From assembly GCA_037893225.1 (NCBI GenBank), contig JAZGUH010000259.1, positions 372,001-436,000 on the forward strand: a stretch of DNA of 64,000 bases. The letters are read 5' to 3'. The position numbers and the translations under genes were made by a program. This DNA is from Hippasteria phrygiana. Its lineage: Eukaryota; Echinodermata; Asteroidea; Valvatida; Goniasteridae. Under the pieces are notes generated by a model. It was not told the DNA's origin. It saw only the letters and a list, made by a program, of their open reading frames with translations, and did no database searches. Every line of letters begins with the position of its first letter. The stretch's first letter is position 1. Below, piece after piece: positions 39,434-45,400 of this stretch.

Positions 39434-42400
39434 AAAAAAAATCTTAACGAAAACAAGGGCTGTTTTGGAAAAGTTTCCAAAACAGCCAAAAAAAAAAAAA
39501 AAAAAAATCTTAACGAAAACAAGGGCTGTTTCGGAAAAGTTTCCGAAACAGCCAATAATTGGGGAATTAAGTACACAGATACAAAAAACTGGGTAAGTTT
39601 AAAGAAAAAAACAGATCGTATTTAAATGAATACGTAAAAAAATATTGATCTTGATCTGGGGGCACCCTAATTATGAGTTGCTAGCTGTCAATGTACGCAA
39701 TATGAGGATGATGTCAAAAAAACAAGTAAAAGATACAATAACCAGAATGCTGTATATAATTGGAGAATTAAATACACAGAAAAAAAGGGGAAGAACAGGC
39801 CGTATTAAGATAAATACATTAAAACAATATTGATTCATCTGACCCACCCTATTATTTTTGAGCAGCTAGCTGACAATGTAATGTTAGATAGGGAAGGGGA
39901 CTATTTCTAAACCGTTCAGTCCTACAATGGAATTCAGTTCGTTTCGCTAAACTTCGAGTTTGGTAAACCCTGGGTCTCTCAGAAGGTAGCAAATTATGAA
40001 GTTTGGAAGATGGATCTTGCATGGAATTGGCAAATGAAAGGCACAATTGATGACGCCTGCTCTCCAAAGTAGCAAGGTGACAGTCCTTGAGCGCCTGCGA
40101 GTAGTGTCCATAATTACCACCAAGTATAATTCTGCCCGCTCGCTTCTGTATACGCTCCAGGCTCATACACTGCTTCTTTGTTAGACTTCCAGACCAGACA
40201 GCGGCAGCATACTCAACGACCGGCCTGACGAACGTCGTGTAGATAGTGACAAGGTCACTCGTTGGAAGTATATAATGTTTCAAACACCGTAAGACAAACA
40301 GACGGCTGTTGGCTCGTTTAATCATGGATGCGATATGCGTATTCCATGTTAGATCCGCTTGTATAAAAATACCAAGCAACTTAATTAACAGTGTTGGATT
40401 GTTGAATGACGACATCGTCTAATTCCAGCATCTAAAGTCCAAACCCCACGCCATGGATTCGCAAAGTGTCAGTCAACAAAAATGAAATCCCCCACAGTTT
40501 TTAAAAATCCTGGGGAGAACCCTGGGTTGCAAGACAGCAACGTAGGGCTAAGATGCGTCGTAACCCTCTGACACGTCATAAGTTATGATGATTTTTTTTT
40601 TTAGGTTTTTTTGCATTTTTTTGCAGGATTGAGGACAGTATACAAATATTTACTGCTTCGAGTGGTGTAGTAAAACTAGCCTCCCGAGGTGATCCATTGA
40701 GCATTCTATTTTAAATAGAATGCTCAATGGATCACCGAGGGAGGCTAGTTTTACCACACCACGAGATAAAAGCAGTAAATATTTGTTTTATAACACCTCA
40801 CCCACAGATTCTGCTTGATTTAAAAATGTTAACATTATTTAAATCTAAATACAGTTAAAATGGACTTCTATTTCAATACAAAATTAGTGGAAAATTTATT
40901 TGCTCTTTTTAAAACCACCCCTTAACGAAATGTTTGAACCTAGCTCGAGTCGGATGACGAGTTAACATGCAAAAGTTTTGCTGTATTCAGAACGGATGAC
41001 TGATAAACACGCACTCGATGAAGACCGGTATCTATCTGTCAGCAACCCGCTGGCAGCGAGCGAGGCCGGAAATATCAGGGTGTTCTGCCTGCAGATTACG
41101 GCCTGATTCTGCCTGAACCGGTCTGGCATCTAGGCTCGGGAAAAATATTCCCGCGGCTAGGTCCGTTAATGTCAAAATAATACCGACGTGAACTGGTTAA
41201 GAAGATAACTTGATAAAAAAAGTCGATGAAAACGGCACATAAAAATTATCTCCAGTCGTAAATGAAGTGTTTCTACAGTAGATCGGAGCCTTTTCCGGCT
41301 GATAAAAGGTTAAACATTGACCTGTGAAAAATTACTGCGTCAGTGTGTGGTGCGTGTGTGCACAACTGGCGCACGATGCAACGGTACCACCGTACACCGC
41401 GCCGCCCGCTAGCGCTAGCACATGGCCGGCCAGCCGGCCGGCCGGGTACGGGTAGGTAGGCCTACATGAACGATCCAGTGGATAAAATCCAACATGTTGT
41501 GCGATTTTCTGAGGTTTCAGATTTAGTTGTATAGAATGCAATGCTTTAAAAATCACAATGATTACATTGAGGATGGTGAAGAGAGCATAAGTGAATACAT
41601 TTCACTGGCAGTTGTTGGAAGAAAAAGACGAGAATGCCCAATTTTCCCACGTACACAAAGTGGAGTTTGGTTGAATCATGGACATGATTGAATGGTGTCA
41701 CGAATGGTGCCCTTTTCTGTCGGACCTTTTCCTCGACTTTCTCAAGTAAGAAGTGAAGTTTTTTTATGAGTCCGTGACTCTAATTCAGGCTTTTTAATTT
41801 TGTTAAAACACTGAACATTTTTCTTATCGTAAAATTTACAGTGTCCGGAAATTGGGCATGAAGTGTATTGTATCAATGTGTGTACATGTGTAACTGCAGA
41901 AAGGCCCAGATTTCGGACACGTATTTTTGTCCGACCAATTTTCCGATTTTTGCCAGTATCATCTCTGTGAAAGTTAAAGTACCAAGAATATGCCATTGGA
42001 TTACTGCTCAGTTTTGGAGGATTCAGGAGGATTCCTAGCCCAAAATTGCTTTTAATTAAGAGGATTTCAAAGCAGGGTTTCGCATCGAACACACATTGCC
42101 TTGCATTGTCCAATTGGGCTACATAAGTGTTTGTCCTAAGGGGCCATTCAAAATGTTCAATGTTTTAAAATTTTGATTTTCTTTCGAAAATGTGGGTGGG
42201 TGGGTCAAGGTAAATTATTGAAAATCGAAATTTACTTTTTAATAAAAAACATAAAGGAAAATTAAAAGAAATGCTCTTTTGACTTGTCGATTCCACTCTC
42301 GCATTACGATTAGTTTGTTTTTCAACCTAGGCTATATACCCGTATGGCCTATGCGTATAGTCCTAGACGTTGTCAACAGAGTGGTTATTCTATACTTCAT

Positions 42401-45400
42401 ATACTGGTCTTATGGCTTTTTGGCATTTGGCACAGCACTGTCGTACCAGGCTGCACATTATTGATCAGATATAAAAGCATGAAGAAAGAAACATCATACA
42501 ACGACTGCCATCGTCTTTGCTTTAAATGTACATGTACAATTAAAGCGTAGCAAGAATTCCTCTTTTTTCGCCAAAAACATTTAGTTGGCAAATGCTTTAT
42601 GTGATGTCCTTCAAACATTCAAAATGATGCATCTTTAGAGTATTTGAAATGCAAATATGGGTGTCTGAGATCAAGAGAGTAAAATTCTATAGACCTATTT
42701 AAATTCTCCCTAAGTCTTGCATCAAAATTTACCCAATCGAGTACGCACTGTAGACTGGTTCCTGTCTCTACTGCTATCAATTAAATACCGCAGCAGAGAC
42801 GGGAACCGTGCTTATAAACATACACAGTGCTTGCGCATTGCGACGCCCTGGGAAAAAGTTATGTGTACCTGCGTGATTTTTACACGAATGTCAACTTCAA
42901 AAGGAGTATGTGTGACTTTAACTTCAAGAATTTCGGAAGTTGTTTAAAAAATGTACTTGTGACTTGAATTCAAAAAAAAATGACTTGGCGGTGTCAAGTT
43001 TTTGAAAGTTGTTTAGGCCTATGCGTTTGTACATTAGGATTTTAAAATTGCTAACCTTTCATAATTTCTTTTATCATGCCGTAATTTGTAGACGATTTTA
43101 TCGCCATATCGGCGACAGAGCGGGAAAAAATATCGACTACGAAAAGATCAGTATCGCCAGCGCTAGGTCGGAAGCTGGTTATGAAACACTAGAAGTCATC
43201 AGGGCACGTGTTAAAGTGGGGGAAATCCATAGCTGCATCACGCTGTCATGAAACTGGGCATTTTATTATTTGTTTAATTGAATTGCAAATGAATATTTTA
43301 AGATCGAAAAATGGGGTGAGTGGGTGGTTCAAACAAATTTCGATTTTTTTTGTTTTTAAACATTGAAAATGTTGAATGGCCCCTAAAATTGCTATGGTTG
43401 GAAAGATTATTCAAAGTAGAATATAATATTGTACACGGCCATCCCTTAGAAATGTGCTGTATACAGGCTGCACTATATGCACTGTGTGAGGCACCTGTCT
43501 GAATGTCACATGTCAATGCTTTGGATTTTTGCACATTTCTCCCCCAAAAAAATCCACCTTGTGGTAGAATTTATAAACTCAGACCTTGGAATTACATGTG
43601 GGTTAGAAATTTTGGAGATTTTTAGGGCAATGCGTGCCTTTAATGTCAAACTTTTTGATCATCAAATATTTACAAAACTGTGACACATTTAAAGTGTATG
43701 TTTTGATGCCATTTATCTGATATTACAACAGCAGGTACCTACAGATCCGGACTGCCCCAAAACACCATCAAGGGCTTACTTCTTTGACAACCCTCGACGA
43801 TATGATAGTGATGATGACCTAACGCGGACACACAGCAGCACAAATGCTACACCAAGAGAGTAAGTCCAGACTAAATGAGACCAAAGCTCGCAGCAACATC
43901 TTTTTTTTTTAAAGTTAAAAGTTAAAAAGTTGTATTCTAATTGAGTGATCCCCTACAATTTTGCTTCCCAGGTTGTATCGTAAAGATGGGGCGTGATCCC
44001 TGGCTATACGGCATTATGGGTTAATGACTTCTGACAAGCACCCCCTAACAAAGACACTGACAATTTGGGAGACCGCCAAATTTAGCGCTCTGCATTTAAC
44101 GCTGGTACGGTATTCCGGAGGTCACAGGTTCAAATCCCACTCCTGCCAGTCTTCTTTGTTCACTTAAAATTCATTCATTTTTAGTCAGTTTCCCTTGTGG
44201 TTTGTTTGTCTGGCGATATTTGCTTTTAACAGAAACAAAAATGTAAATTTGTGACATCCACTTCACACACAGTTACAGCCAAAATCTCACAAAGAATAAA
44301 TACAACACAATTTCTTGGGTATCTATTGAAGATTTATCCTCTATTTAGATCTGGAACCAGGAAAACCGTATTGGGTGGTAGGCTTGGCAACCTAAAATGT
44401 GGCCAACCCCACCACCACCTAGGTTGTAGCCCTTTTACTTATCGTGGCTTTTAGCCTTGTGTTGGGCTAAGAAAATATGCAGTACAGGTGTGGACAGTAA
44501 TAAAACAAATAAGTCTGATGAGTCAGAAAGTGATGTGCTGAAAAGTCTTCCTTGGTATTAAGTAAAAACAGGATTACCAACCAAATGTCTAAGTAGGATA
44601 ATACACGAGGAGCGCGCCGTTCGTGGGTGAGAACGACGTGCTACCGAGTGTATTAACCTTAAGACCCTCCAAGAATGTTTCAATGTTGTATAAACGAATG
44701 TCGTGCATGTTTTTGTAAAATCAAAAAAGCCAGTAAAGGAATGTTGACAATACATTGGTACATGTATGTTGGTCATGTAATCTCTATTATCCTATGCACT
44801 CCAAATAGTTTGAACAATATCAAATAGGGGGATTCAAATGGCAAACGTTTCATTTCTGTTCTGGACACCAAGGTGGGAACATGGCGAGTTCGGACAGGGA
44901 CTGCAGGATTTTTCTAACGCAAAACACATTCATTTGTTCATTCGTGTCATGATTACATTTTTGGGCAATGTGTAAATGGAAAATTATACTGTAAACCCTA
45001 ATCAATTGTCATATATTTGTCCAATGCTGTATTTGTTTGGGAGTAAAATAAAAATGAAAATAAGTTGTAAAATTTGCACTTTGTCCTATATCTCCTACTG
45101 GGGTTGAGTGCAACACGCCATTCGTAAAATGCAGAATGGCGTGTCGCGCTCCATTCTTGCAAAATAATGGAGAGGGAAAACAATAGTGTGACGTCACAGG
45201 AGGGTGTTAAGTGTGATGTACAACATGTATATTGCTTGTGAGTGTTATTCAGCTGATGTTTGCTAAGCATGAAAATCACACAGTTTCGGCTGGTAACCTA
45301 TTTTTACTATAAAGCAAGACTTTTGGTGCTAAGCAAATGTTTGTGCTTAGCAGCTCCGTGAAATTGGCCCCAAGTCTCTGCTGGGGAGTTTGTACATGTA

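Noticed and set aside
34633..39625. Repeated frames MPVRKKTCTNAMGIWL followed by poly-lysine
   Set aside because: They are copies of one satellite unit ending in an A-rich run. The lysines are translated poly(A).
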